NCBI GenBank assembly: GCA_023055505.1
Contig: JALIRH010000097.1
Coordinates: 1,005,001 to 1,069,000, forward strand
Direction of reading: 5' to 3'
DNA: 64,000 nt
From: Callipepla californica brunnescens
Lineage: Eukaryota; Chordata; Aves; Galliformes; Odontophoridae
Shown: piece after piece, positions 56,745-64,000 of the stretch
How positions within the stretch are numbered: the stretch's first letter is position 1
Layout: the number at the start of each line of letters is the position of its first letter
The notes under the pieces: generated by a model
What the model was told of the DNA's origin: nothing
Seen by the model: the letters and a program-made list of their open reading frames with translations, nothing else
Databases searched by the model: none
Translations under genes and position numbers: made by a program

Positions 56745-58490
56745 GGAGAGCAGCCACATAGCTACCTTTTGGCTGCCACATAGCTGCCCCATACCTTCCC
56801 CATAGCCATCCCATAGCCTCATCATAGCTGCCCCACTGGTGCCCCATAGCTGCTTCGATGTGGCCCCATAGCTGCCCAACTGCTGCCTTATGGCTGCCCC
56901 ATGGTTGCCTCATAGCCGTACCATAGCTGCCCCATAGCCATACCGTAGCTTCCTCATAGCTACCCCATAGCTGCCCCACTGCAGCAACATAGCTGCCCCA
57001 CTGCAGCAACATAGCTGCCCCACTGCAGCAACATAGCTGCCCCATAGCCTCTCCAGAGACTCCTCATAGCTGCCCCACTTCAGCCCCATAGCCGCCCCAT
57101 AGCTGCCTCACTGCTGCCCCATTGCCAGCCCATGGCTGCCTAATAGCCGCCCCATAGCTGCCTTGTAGGTGCCCCACTACTGCCACATTGCCGCTCTATA
57201 GCTGCCCCATAGCCATTCCATAGCTGCCCCATAGCTGCATCACTGCTGCCCCATAGCCTCCACATAGCTGTCTCATAGCTGCCTCACTGCTGCCCCATAT
57301 CTGCCCAACTTCTGCCTAATTGCTGCCCCACTGCTACCCCATGGCTGCCTCATAGTTGCCCCATAGCTGTCTCATAGCCACCCCATAGCAGCCCCCATAG
57401 CCTTCTCACAGCTTCCTTACTGCTGCCCAATAGCTGCCCCACTGCTGCCCCATAGCTGCACCGTGGCTGCCTCATAGCTGTCCCATAGCTGCCCCATAGC
57501 CTCCCCATAGCTACCTCGCTGCTAACCCATAGCTCCCTCGCTGCTTCTCCATAGCTGCCCCATGGCTACCTCATAGCTGCCCCATAGCTGCCCCACTACT
57601 GCCCAATAGCCACCCCATAGCTGCCTCACTGCAGCCCCATAGCTACATTTTGTCTTCCTCAAAGCTGCCCCATCACTTCTCCATGGCCTTCCCATAGCCT
57701 CATCATAGCTGCCAAACTGCTGACCCATAGCTGCCTTACTACTGCCCAATAGCTGCCCCATGTCTGCCTCATCGCCACCCATAGCTGCCCCATAGCCTCT
57801 CGATAGCTACCCCATAACTGCCCCTCTGCTGACCCATAGCTGCCCCATAGCCTCCCCATAGCTGCCCAACTGCTGCGTAATTGCTGTCTCACTTCTGCCC
57901 CATAGCTGCCCTGTGGCTTCCTCATAGCTGCCCCATAGCTGCCCCACTGCTGCCCCATAGCTGCCTTATAGCTGCCCTACTACTGCCCCATAGCCGCCCC
58001 ATAGCTGCCTCACTGCTGCCCCATAGCTGCCCCATAGCTTCCCCATAGTGTCCTCATAGCTTCCTCATAGTTGCCTCACTGCTGCCCCATAGCCTCCCCA
58101 TAGCTGCCTCAATGCGGCCCCATAGCTGCCCAACTGCTGCCCTATGGCTGCCCCATGGTTGCCTCATAGCCGTTCCATAGCTGCCCCATAGCCTCCTCAT
58201 ATCTGCCCCACTGCTGCCCCATAGCTGCCTCACTGCTGCCCCTTAGCTGCCCCATGGCTTCCTCATATCTGACCCATATCTCACCCATAGCTGCCCCATA
58301 GGTGCCTCACTGCTGCCCCATAGCTGCCCCATGGCTTCCTTATATCTGACCCATAGCTGCTCCATAGCTGCCTCACTTCTGCCCCATGTCTGCTCTATAA
58401 CTACCCATGGCTGCCCTATAGCTGCACCATAGCTGCCCTGTAGTTGCCCCATAGATGCCTCATAGTTGCTGCATAGCTGCCCCACATCCC
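56745..58490. repeat. 11-bp minisatellite (CCCATAGCTGC type), block 3
   Basis: Same units as blocks 1 and 2, including the GCTACATTTTGTCTTCCTCA marker near 57642 that block 2 carries near 40256 and 42776. It ends about 35 bp before an SGF29-like exon acceptor, so the array lies in an intron. Confidence 0.95.
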
Positions 58491-58526
58491 CGCCCCACAT
58501 CTCTACCCCACACATGTGTCTTGCAG

Positions 58527-58591
58527 CGTCCTGCGGAAGGAGTTGGATAAAATTGCTGAGATCAAATCACTGCTGGAGGAGCAGCGCATCA
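58527..58591 (+). pseudogene. SGF29: SGF29-like exon, coiled-coil end
   Basis: VLRKELDKIAEIKSLLEEQR followed by I matches SGF29 (human LRKALDKIAEIKSLLEERRI) very closely. The acceptor is GTGTCTTGCAG and the donor is ATCA|GTACGG. No damage within this exon. Confidence 0.9.
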
Positions 58592-58774
58592 GTACGGCCC
58601 CATAGCGCGACCCACAACTGCCCCCGATTCCTCTGCATCCCCCCTCATATCTCCCCCCATTTCACCCCATATCCTCCCCCCTATCCTTCCCCTTTACCCC
58701 CCTCATACCTCCCCCATATCCCCCTCATCATTTCACCCCATCCCCCCATAATTTCACCCCCTGTCTCCCCCCAG

Positions 58775-58904
58775 CAGCGAAGATGGAGGGCGTTTACAGT
58801 GACGTGGATCCCCCCCAGAAGACGATGCGTCGCAGGGTTCTGATGACGCTGCTGCAGCAATCCGCCGTGACGCTGCCCCTCTGGATCGGGAAACCCGGGG
58901 ACAA
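58775..58904 (+). pseudogene. SGF29: SGF29-like exon, start of the Tudor region
   Basis: It encodes AKMEGVYSDVDPP, QKTMRRRVLMTLLQQ, SAVTLPLWIGKPGDK. The acceptor is CCCCCCAG before CAGCGAAG, which keeps phase with the previous exon. The donor is GACAA|GTGGGT. The exon is open and well conserved. Confidence 0.9.
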
Positions 58905-59106
58905 GTGGGTCCCGCCCCATAGCGCCACGGTTTGCCCCATAGCACAGCTCCCTGCCCCATAGTGCCGCCTCCCTCCCCATAGAGCCAAGCCCCGCCCCTT
59001 TTCGCTCTTGCTTCCTGGTTGTCACGCCCCTCGTTCTAAGCCCCGCCCCCTATCGTTCCCGGTTCTCATTAAAGCCCCGCCCCTCACTGAAGCCCCACTC
59101 CCACAG

Positions 59107-59146
59107 CCATGACGCTGCCCCTACGGATTGGGAAACCCGGGGACAA
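59107..59146 (+). repeat. Duplicated 3' half of the preceding exon
   Basis: CACAG|CCATGACGCTGCCCCTACGG encodes MTLPLRIGKPGDK before the same GTGGGTC donor and the same CCCCATAG intron start as 58867-58990. A piece of about 250 bp, exon end plus intron, was duplicated in tandem. It is preceded by its own AG, so it could behave as a cryptic exon. Confidence 0.85.
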
Positions 59147-59449
59147 GTGGGTCTTGCCCCATAGTACCGTGTTGTGCCCCATAGCGCAGCTCCCTGCCCC
59201 ATAGAGCCAAGCCAAGCCCCGCCCCTCACTGAAGTCCCGCCCCTTTCTTTCCTGGTTCCCTGCCCCTCTCTTTCCATAGGCTTACCACTACCACTCCCGC
59301 TAAGCCCCACCCCCTGCCCCCCAATAGGCCACCCCTCCTCCTCAGCTTCTCCCCCTTTCCCTCATAGGCCGCCTGTTCCTCCTACTCCCAGCCCCCTTCC
59401 CCCGATTGGCCGTGTGCTCGCGCTAAGCCCCGCCCCCTCGCCCTGATAG

Positions 59450-59594
59450 GCTACCGCCGCTGTGCGGGGCGGTGCCCACGTGCGGGGACTATGTGGCATG
59501 GCCGCGGGACAAAGTGACCGCGTGTCAAAGCCGTGGATGGCGACGAGCAGTGGATCCTGGCTGAGGTCGTCAGCTACAGCCACGCCGCCAACAA
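59450..59594 (+). pseudogene. SGF29: SGF29-like exon with frameshift
   Basis: LPPLCGAVPTCGDYVAWPRD is followed by KVT. Two bases are then missing and the frame changes. VKAVDGDEQWILAEVVSYSH then AANK is readable after the shift, ending at the donor AACAA|GTGGGG. The changed spot is near 59519-59521. DGDEQW belongs to the first Tudor fold. Confidence 0.88.
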
Positions 59595-59629
59595 GTGGGG
59601 CGATACGGGGTGATAGGGGGGCGGTATGG

Positions 59630-60370
59630 GGTGATATTGGGAGATACGGGGTGAAATAGGGGCGATAGGGGGTGGTATGGGGCGATAGGGGGCAGTTTGG
59701 GGCAATGTGGGGTGATATAGGAGCAATGGGATGATATGGGGCGATATGGGGAGATAATGGGGAGATATGGGGTGAAATGGGGCAATAGGGGGTGTTATGG
59801 GCGATATGGGGCAGTATGGGGCGATATGGGGATGATATGGGGCGATACGGGGAGATAACGGGGAGATATGGGGGGAAATAGGGGCAATATGGGACGATAA
59901 GGGGTGAAATGGGGTAATATAGGGGCGATATGGGGGTGATAGGGGGTTTTATGCAGTGATAAGAAGCGATATGGGGCGATATGGGGTGATAGGGGGCAAT
60001 ATCGGGGCCATAAAGAGTGATATGGGGGAGATATTGGGGCAATATGGGATGATATGGGGTGATATGGAGTGATATTGGGGGATGTGGAGTGAAATAGGGG
60101 TGATAGGAGGTGATATAGGGGGCAATATGGGGTGATATAGGAGCAATATGGAATGATATGGGGTGATATGGGCCGATATGGGGTGACATAGGGGTGATAG
60201 TGGGTGATGGGGTGATATGGGGGAAGTATGGGGCAAATGGGGTGGTATGGGGTGATAAGGGGTGATATGGGGCAGTAAGGGGTAATATGGGGTGATATGG
60301 GGTGATACGAAGTCATATGGGGTGATATTAGGAGATATGGGGTGAAATAGGGGCGACATGGGGTTAGGAT
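59630..60370. repeat. GATATGGGG-type minisatellite in an intron
   Basis: Loose array of GATATGGGGTGATATGGGGC units on the plus strand. Its complement, CCCCATATCTCCCCATATC, reappears at 60500-60560 and 60635-60800 on either side of the duplicated exon pieces. Minus-strand frames read SPHIAPYHPIS-type peptides, which I treat as by-products. Confidence 0.9.
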
Positions 60371-60407
60371 TGGGGTTAACATTGCGGTGACGCCTTTGTG
60401 CCCCCAG

Positions 60408-60443
60408 GTACGAGGTGGATGACATGGATGAGGAGGGCAAAGA
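60408..60443 (+). pseudogene. SGF29: SGF29-like 36-bp exon
   Basis: It completes the split lysine and encodes YEVDDMDEEGKE, as in SGF29 (human YEVDDIDEEGKE). The acceptor is TGCCCCCAG and the donor is AGA|GTGAGTG. Undamaged. Confidence 0.9.
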
Positions 60444-60587
60444 GTGAGTGCCCCACAACTGCCCCACAGCTGCCCCTTCAAACCCCCACAGCCCCATCCC
60501 TGCCCCATATCTCCCCCATATCTCCCTATATCTCCCCATATCTCCCCATATCACCCCTTATCATATCTCTTATCTCTTCCCCTGCAG

Positions 60588-60730
60588 ACAGCACACACTG
60601 AGCTGGCGCCGCGTGATCCCACTGCCCCTGTGCCCCCATATCTCCCCATTTTTCCCGCATATCTCCCCATATCTTATCTCTTATCTCCCGCAGACGGCAC
60701 ACGCTGAGCCAGCGCTGCGTGATCCCACTG
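60588..60730 (+). repeat. Two truncated tandem copies of the HTLSRRRVIPL exon start
   Basis: Copies start at 60588 (QHTLSWRRVIPLPL) and 60694 (RHTLSQRCVIPLPL). Each is preceded by CTTCCCCTGCAG or TCTCCCGCAG and breaks off after the proline codons into CCCCCATATCTCCCC minisatellite. The complete version is at 60811. Unit spacing is 106 and 117 bp, so exon start plus intron minisatellite was amplified together. Confidence 0.88.
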
Positions 60731-60810
60731 CCCCTGTCCCCCCATATCACCCCATATCTCCCCATATCACCCCATATCTTATCTCATATCTCTTATCTCT
60801 TCCCCCGCAG

Positions 60811-60974
60811 ACAGCACACACTGAGCCGGCGCCGTGTGATCCCGCTGCTGCAGTGGAAGGCGAACCCAGAGACGGACCCCGAAGCGCTGTTCCAGCGGTA
60901 GCTGCTCGTGCTGGCCCTATACCCGCAGACCACCTGCTTCTACTGTGCCCTCATCCACGCGCCCCCGCAGGCGG
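60811..60974 (+). pseudogene. SGF29: SGF29-like exon with premature stop
   Basis: QHTLSRRRVIPLLQWKANPE is followed by TDPEALFQR, then TAG at 60899-60901 where SGF29 has glutamate, then LLVLALYPQTTCFYCALIH and APPQ. The acceptor is TCCCCCGCAG and the probable donor is GCGG|GTATGA. This is the second Tudor fold. The aromatic residues around TTCFY that help form the methyl-lysine pocket are still encoded downstream of the stop. Confidence 0.9.
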
Positions 60975-61486
60975 GTATGACCCCGAACCCACAGCACAAA
61001 GCACGGCCCCAAAAGGGCAGGGACTCACCCCAATACCCGGCCCCAAAAGAGCAGGAACTGACCCCAAAACCCAGCCCCAAAACATACCGCCCTGACCCCA
61101 AACCCACAGCACAAAACCCCCACCCCAAAAACACCACCCTGCCCCAAACCCACAGCACAAAACCCGGCCCCAAAAGGGCACGAACTGACCCCATAACCCA
61201 GCCCTATAAGGTCGATATCTGACCCCAAAACTCAGCGCCAAAATCCTGCAATTCCACCCCAAAATCTCCATTATCAGCCCCAGAATCCCATTATTTCCCC
61301 CAAATGTCAGCCCCAAATCCCATTAGTTCCCCCCTGACCCCACAATTTTCCCCCTGACCCCATAATTCCCCCCCATGACCCTATAATTTCCCCCCCAACC
61401 CCATAAATTCCCCCCTGTGATCCCATTGCTTCACCTCCTGACCCTGTTACTTCCCCTATTCCCCCCCGACCCTATAATTGCCCTAG
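60975..61486. other. Intron of short C-rich repeats
   Basis: CCCAAAACCCAGCCCC and CACAGCACAAA words, then CCCCATAATTCCCCCCTGACC words. The word AATCCTGCAATTCCACCCC near 61240 recurs near 51055. No gene is seen. Confidence 0.6.
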
Positions 61487-61521
61487 AACAGCCGCAGGAC
61501 GATTCCTCGGTGCTGTTTGAG
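61487..61521 (+). pseudogene. SGF29: Partial first copy of the last SGF29-like exon
   Basis: QPQDDSSVLFE follows CCCTAG and then breaks into GGTCACGTCAG. The same sequence restarts about 202-205 bp later at 61692 in complete form, so the exon start and its upstream CCCC-rich intron are tandemly duplicated. Confidence 0.85.
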
Positions 61522-61691
61522 GTCACGTCAGCCCCAAACCCCATTACTTTCCCCCCCGTCCCCATAATTCCCCTATTCCCCCCGTGACCCCATTGATTTC
61601 CCCCCTTACCCTATTAGTTCCCCTGTTCCCCCCCCAACCCTTGAAATTCCCCCTGACCCCATAATTCCCCCTGACTCCATAATTGCCCTAG

Positions 61692-61810
61692 AACAGCCGC
61701 AGGATGATTCCTCGGTGCTGTTTGAGGACACATTGTAGGCTGACGGATATTCATCGCCGCTCAACGTCGCACAGCACTATGTCGTGGCCTGCAGGGACAC
61801 CAAGAAGAAG
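61692..61810 (+). pseudogene. SGF29: Last SGF29-like exon with premature stop and lost terminator
   Basis: QPQDDSSVLFEDTL is followed by TAG at 61736-61738 (tyrosine in SGF29), then ADGYSSPLNVAQHYVVACRD and TKKK. The usual terminator position is CGA (61811-61813) instead of TGA, and the frame would run on. Confidence 0.88.
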
Positions 61811-61924
61811 CGACCCCATGGGGCCGTTTTGGGGCCGTTCCAGGATTTGGGGTTTTTGGGGTCATGAGGGCCGATTTATGGTCACTTTGGGGTCACTCTG
61901 GAGCCCTTTGGGGTGCAGTGCTGC

Positions 61925-61954
61925 GTCGTGGCCTGCAGAGAAACCAAGAAGTGA
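61925..61954 (+). repeat. Echo of the SGF29 C terminus with a stop codon
   Basis: GTCGTGGCCTGCAG then AGAAACCAAGAAGTGA encodes VVACRETKK and stop, inside GGGGTCATTTTGGGG-type repeats. A shorter trace (CCAAGAAGTG) is at about 62047. This copy preserves the terminator that the main exon lost. Confidence 0.8.
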
Positions 61955-62149
61955 CCCCATAGGGGATTTGATATGGTCCTTATGGGGTCGTTATAGGGTT
62001 TTGGGGTCACTTTTGGGTCATTTTGGGGCCCTTTGGGGCGCAGCGCTTCCAAGAAGTGTTGGAAGTAATCTGGGATATTTGGGGTCATTTTGCGTCATTT
62101 TTGGGGTCGCATCGGGGTCACTTCGGGTCATTGCACGTTGGGGCGTGGC

Positions 62150-62459
62150 CCGAATGCAGGGCTTAACGTTGGCCACGCCCGCTCGCTTCCCACCGGCTTC
62201 CGGTTTCCCACTTCCAGTCGTTATGCAGCGGGCGCGCTTCCGCCTCGTTACCCACAATGCCCCGCTCGCTGCCAGAAATCCGCGCTCCCAGAAGTTTCAG
62301 TCATTTCCGGTCATCGTGCCTCGTTCCAGTGGCGCTGTTCCGCCTCGCTACCCCACGCCCCGCCCTTTCCGCAGCCGATCTGTGCTGTGATTGGCCGAGC
62401 TGTGCCATGGGGCCGGAAGCGGCCGCATGGTGGAACCGGAGCTGGAAGCAGAGCACGTG
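62150..62459 (+). promoter_or_regulatory. CpG-rich promoter and possible first exon of an unidentified gene
   Basis: CpG-dense sequence with CTTCCGG and TTTCCGG (ETS type), CCCACAATGCCCC, an inverted CCAAT box (GATTGGCCGA near 62388) and GGCCGGAAGCGGCCGC. Two ATGs follow: 62407, in a GCCATGG context, and 62427, which begins MVEPELEAEHV before a donor GTG|GTCAGT. I do not recognise the gene. It could be the neighbour of the SGF29-like locus. Confidence 0.5.
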
Positions 62460-63142
62460 GTCAGTGGCGGGGCGGGAGGGGCGGTTATGGGGCCGGGGTC
62501 AGGTTATGGGATTATGGGGCAGGGATTTGGGGCTGGGGTCGCGGGTGTGGGGTCCGGGCTTGGGGCAGAGCTGTGGGGCAGAGTTCTGGGTCCAGGTGCA
62601 CTGATTGGGGCTGAGCTGTGGGGTGGATCTGTGGGGCAGAGCTGTGGCGGCTGGGGGGCGGAGGTGTGGTGCAGGTATGAGCAGATGTGGGGCTCAGATG
62701 CGGGGCTGAGCTGCGGGATGTGAGGCTGATCCATGGGGCAGAGCTGTGGGGCAGGTAGGTATGTGAGGCAGAGCTGTGGGATGTGGGGCAGGTATGTGCA
62801 GATTGGGGTTGAGCCGTGGGGCTGAGGTGTGGGATATGGGGCAGCACTATGGGGCTGAGTTGTGGGGTTGAGCCGTGGGACAGAGCTGTGGGATGTGGGG
62901 CAGATCTGTGGGTCCGTGGGTCCAGGTGTGGGGTTTGGGGCAGATGTGTGGGGCAGAGCCACAGGGCTGAGCTCTGGGGCCAGGTGTGGGATGAGGGGCT
63001 GAGCTGTGGGATGTGGGGCTGAGCTGTGGGGCCAGGGGATGAGGGGCAGAGATGTGGGGCAAATGTGTGGGATGTGGGGCAGCGCTGTGGGGCTGAGCTG
63101 TGGATGTTTGGGGTGAAGGTGTGGGGCAGTTATGCCCCACAG
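62460..63142. repeat. G-rich GCTGTGGGGCAGA-type minisatellite
   Basis: Loose units GGGGCAGAGCTGTGGG, GGGGCTGAGCTGTGG and GGTGTGGGGCAG on the plus strand. This may be an intron of the gene starting at about 62400. The long minus-strand open frame across it is a periodicity product. Confidence 0.8.
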
Positions 63143-63197
63143 AGGTGCTCCTGCAGGAGGTGGAGGAGATGCAGTGGCGGCATTCTGAGGGGAATAG
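63143..63197 (+). CDS. Possible small exon of an unidentified gene
   Basis: After CCCCACAG, the frame VLLQEVEEMQWRHSEGN is acidic and helix-like and ends at a donor ATAG|GTCAGT of the same type as the donor at 62460. The phase (two bases before the first full codon) does not fit the phase-0 end of the MVEPELEAEHV exon. Either another start or exon is used, or this is coincidence. Confidence 0.3.
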
Positions 63198-64000
63198 GTC
63201 AGTGCCCCATTGCTGCCCCACAGCTGCCCCCTAGCCACCCCATTGAGATCCACTGAGATCAGTGGAGACCCCATAGAGATCCGTAGGGACCCCATGGAGA
63301 TCCATAGTGACCCATGGCTGCCCCATAGCTGCCCCACATCTGCCCCATAGCTGGGTGTGGCTTCGCTCTGGGCACGCCCCCTTCTGCGGGACCCACAGCG
63401 ACCCATACTGACCCACACTGACCCACAGCGACCCATAGCGGGACCCACAGCGACCCAACCGACCCACAGCAACCTATAGGGGGAACCACAGCAACCCACA
63501 GAGACCGATAGCTCACACAGCGGCCCACAGTGACCCACAGCGGGACACACAGCGACCCATAGAGACCCACAGCGACCCATAGAAACACATAGAGACTCAT
63601 AGTTACCCACAGCGACCCATAGAGACCCACAGCGACTCACTGAGACCCACAGTGACCCATGGCTGGACCCACAGACACCCACAGCAGCCCAAAGTGACCC
63701 ACAGCTTGACCCATAGCGACCCATGCCAGGAACCACAGCGACCCATTGGGACCCATAGCGATCCACAGCGACCCATGGAAAACCACAGGGAGCAATAGGG
63801 AGCCACAGAGACACAGCGACATCACGTGAGAGCGCCCCTTGGTGTCGTGGAGGGGGAACTGCAGCCCCTTAGGAATCTCCTGGGGCACGTAGAGACCAAC
63901 AGCACCTCATAGCAGGACCCACAGCGTGACCCGCAGCGACCCGTAACAGACCACATTGACCCATTGCGACGCACTGCAACCCATAGCGACTCATAGAGGC
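63198..64000. repeat. GACCCACAGC / GACCCATAGC-type minisatellite
   Basis: A short stretch of CCCCATAGCTGC words (63200-63350) is followed by 10-bp units GACCCACAGC and GACCCATAGC with GGGA insertions, up to the window end. 30 bp equals ten codons, so minus-strand frames read SLWVAVGRYG-like repeats. No gene is seen. Confidence 0.85.

Larger units (their letters stand above)
58527..61954 (+). pseudogene. SGF29: SGF29-like gene remnant, middle and Tudor-domain exons
   Basis: SGF29 is the SAGA/ATAC subunit whose C-terminal tandem Tudor domain reads H3K4me2/3. Exons seen: 58527-58591, 58775-58904 (3' half repeated at 59107-59146), 59450-59594, 60408-60443, a three-copy exon (60588, 60694 and the complete 60811-60974), then 61487-61521 and 61692-61810 with a C-terminal echo at 61925-61954. 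Most junctions keep phase. Disabling changes are a frameshift near 59520, TAG at 60899-60901, TAG at 61736-61738 and a lost terminator at 61811. The exon(s) between the N-terminal helix and 58527 were not found in 39-58 kb. A poor assembly of a real gene is an alternative for some of the lesions. Confidence 0.85.

Noticed and set aside
59362..60554. Long minus-strand ORFs reading SPHIAPYHPIS-type repeats
   Set aside because: Produced by the GATATGGGG array; they run opposite to the SGF29-like exons.
62504..63814. 436-codon minus-strand ORF
   Set aside because: It crosses two different minisatellites and a CpG-rich exon candidate on the other strand; composition is only Ser, Pro, Gly, Trp-type repeat.
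1..64000. tRNA or rRNA genes
   Set aside because: Only a tRNA-derived primer-binding sequence at 10687-10704 and a lysine-type one at 17332 were seen; no cloverleaf or rRNA sequence was recognised by eye.

Overview
The window looks like bird nuclear DNA, most likely a galliform such as chicken. The evidence is CR1 LINE sequence, several avian-type endogenous retroviruses and solo LTRs, two host genes broken into exons and introns (XPO1-like and SGF29-like), and a very large share of GC-rich minisatellite and telomere-like repeat. I see no gene I would call intact. I would place the segment in a subtelomeric or microchromosome-type region, but the chromosome is inference.

Layout. 1-5385 is a tandem satellite with a unit of about 590 bp. 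5386-12620 is a degenerate CCCTAA (telomere-like) block, into which a truncated class I endogenous retrovirus (tRNA-His primer site, minus strand) is set at 7031-11173. 12621-31197 is a piece of an unprocessed XPO1 (exportin-1/CRM1) pseudogene on the minus strand. Nine exons are recognisable at 13380-29474, in correct order, with nonsense codons and frameshifts. One of its introns carries a CR1 LINE that was hit by an ERV-L-like provirus (16779-23122, complete with both LTRs) and by a solo LTR that itself contains another solo LTR. A further solo LTR sits at 29781-30340.

31198-62150 is a greatly expanded and decayed SGF29-like locus on the plus strand. Its CpG-island promoter and exon 1 occur twice (31198-31779 and 38411-39013). 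What should be introns is filled by an 11-bp minisatellite (CCCATAGCTGC type), an 8-bp satellite (TGACATTC type), solo LTRs and a TTAGGG-type telomere-like block (51276-56744). The coding exons of the middle and the Tudor-domain half follow at 58527-61954. Several of these are partly duplicated together with local minisatellite, and they carry a frameshift, two premature stops and a lost terminator.

62150-64000 holds another CpG-rich promoter with a possible first exon of an unidentified gene, followed by G-rich and GACCCACAGC-type repeats.

The left telomere-like block reads CCCTAA on the plus strand and the right one reads TTAGGG, so both are interstitial and face outward. The 11-bp minisatellite was split into two parts by a roughly 13-kb block of 8-bp satellite, LTRs and telomere-like DNA. 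The main interest lies in the repeat architecture, the nested insertions dated by 5-bp target duplications, and the repeated co-amplification of exon pieces with minisatellite in the SGF29-like locus.
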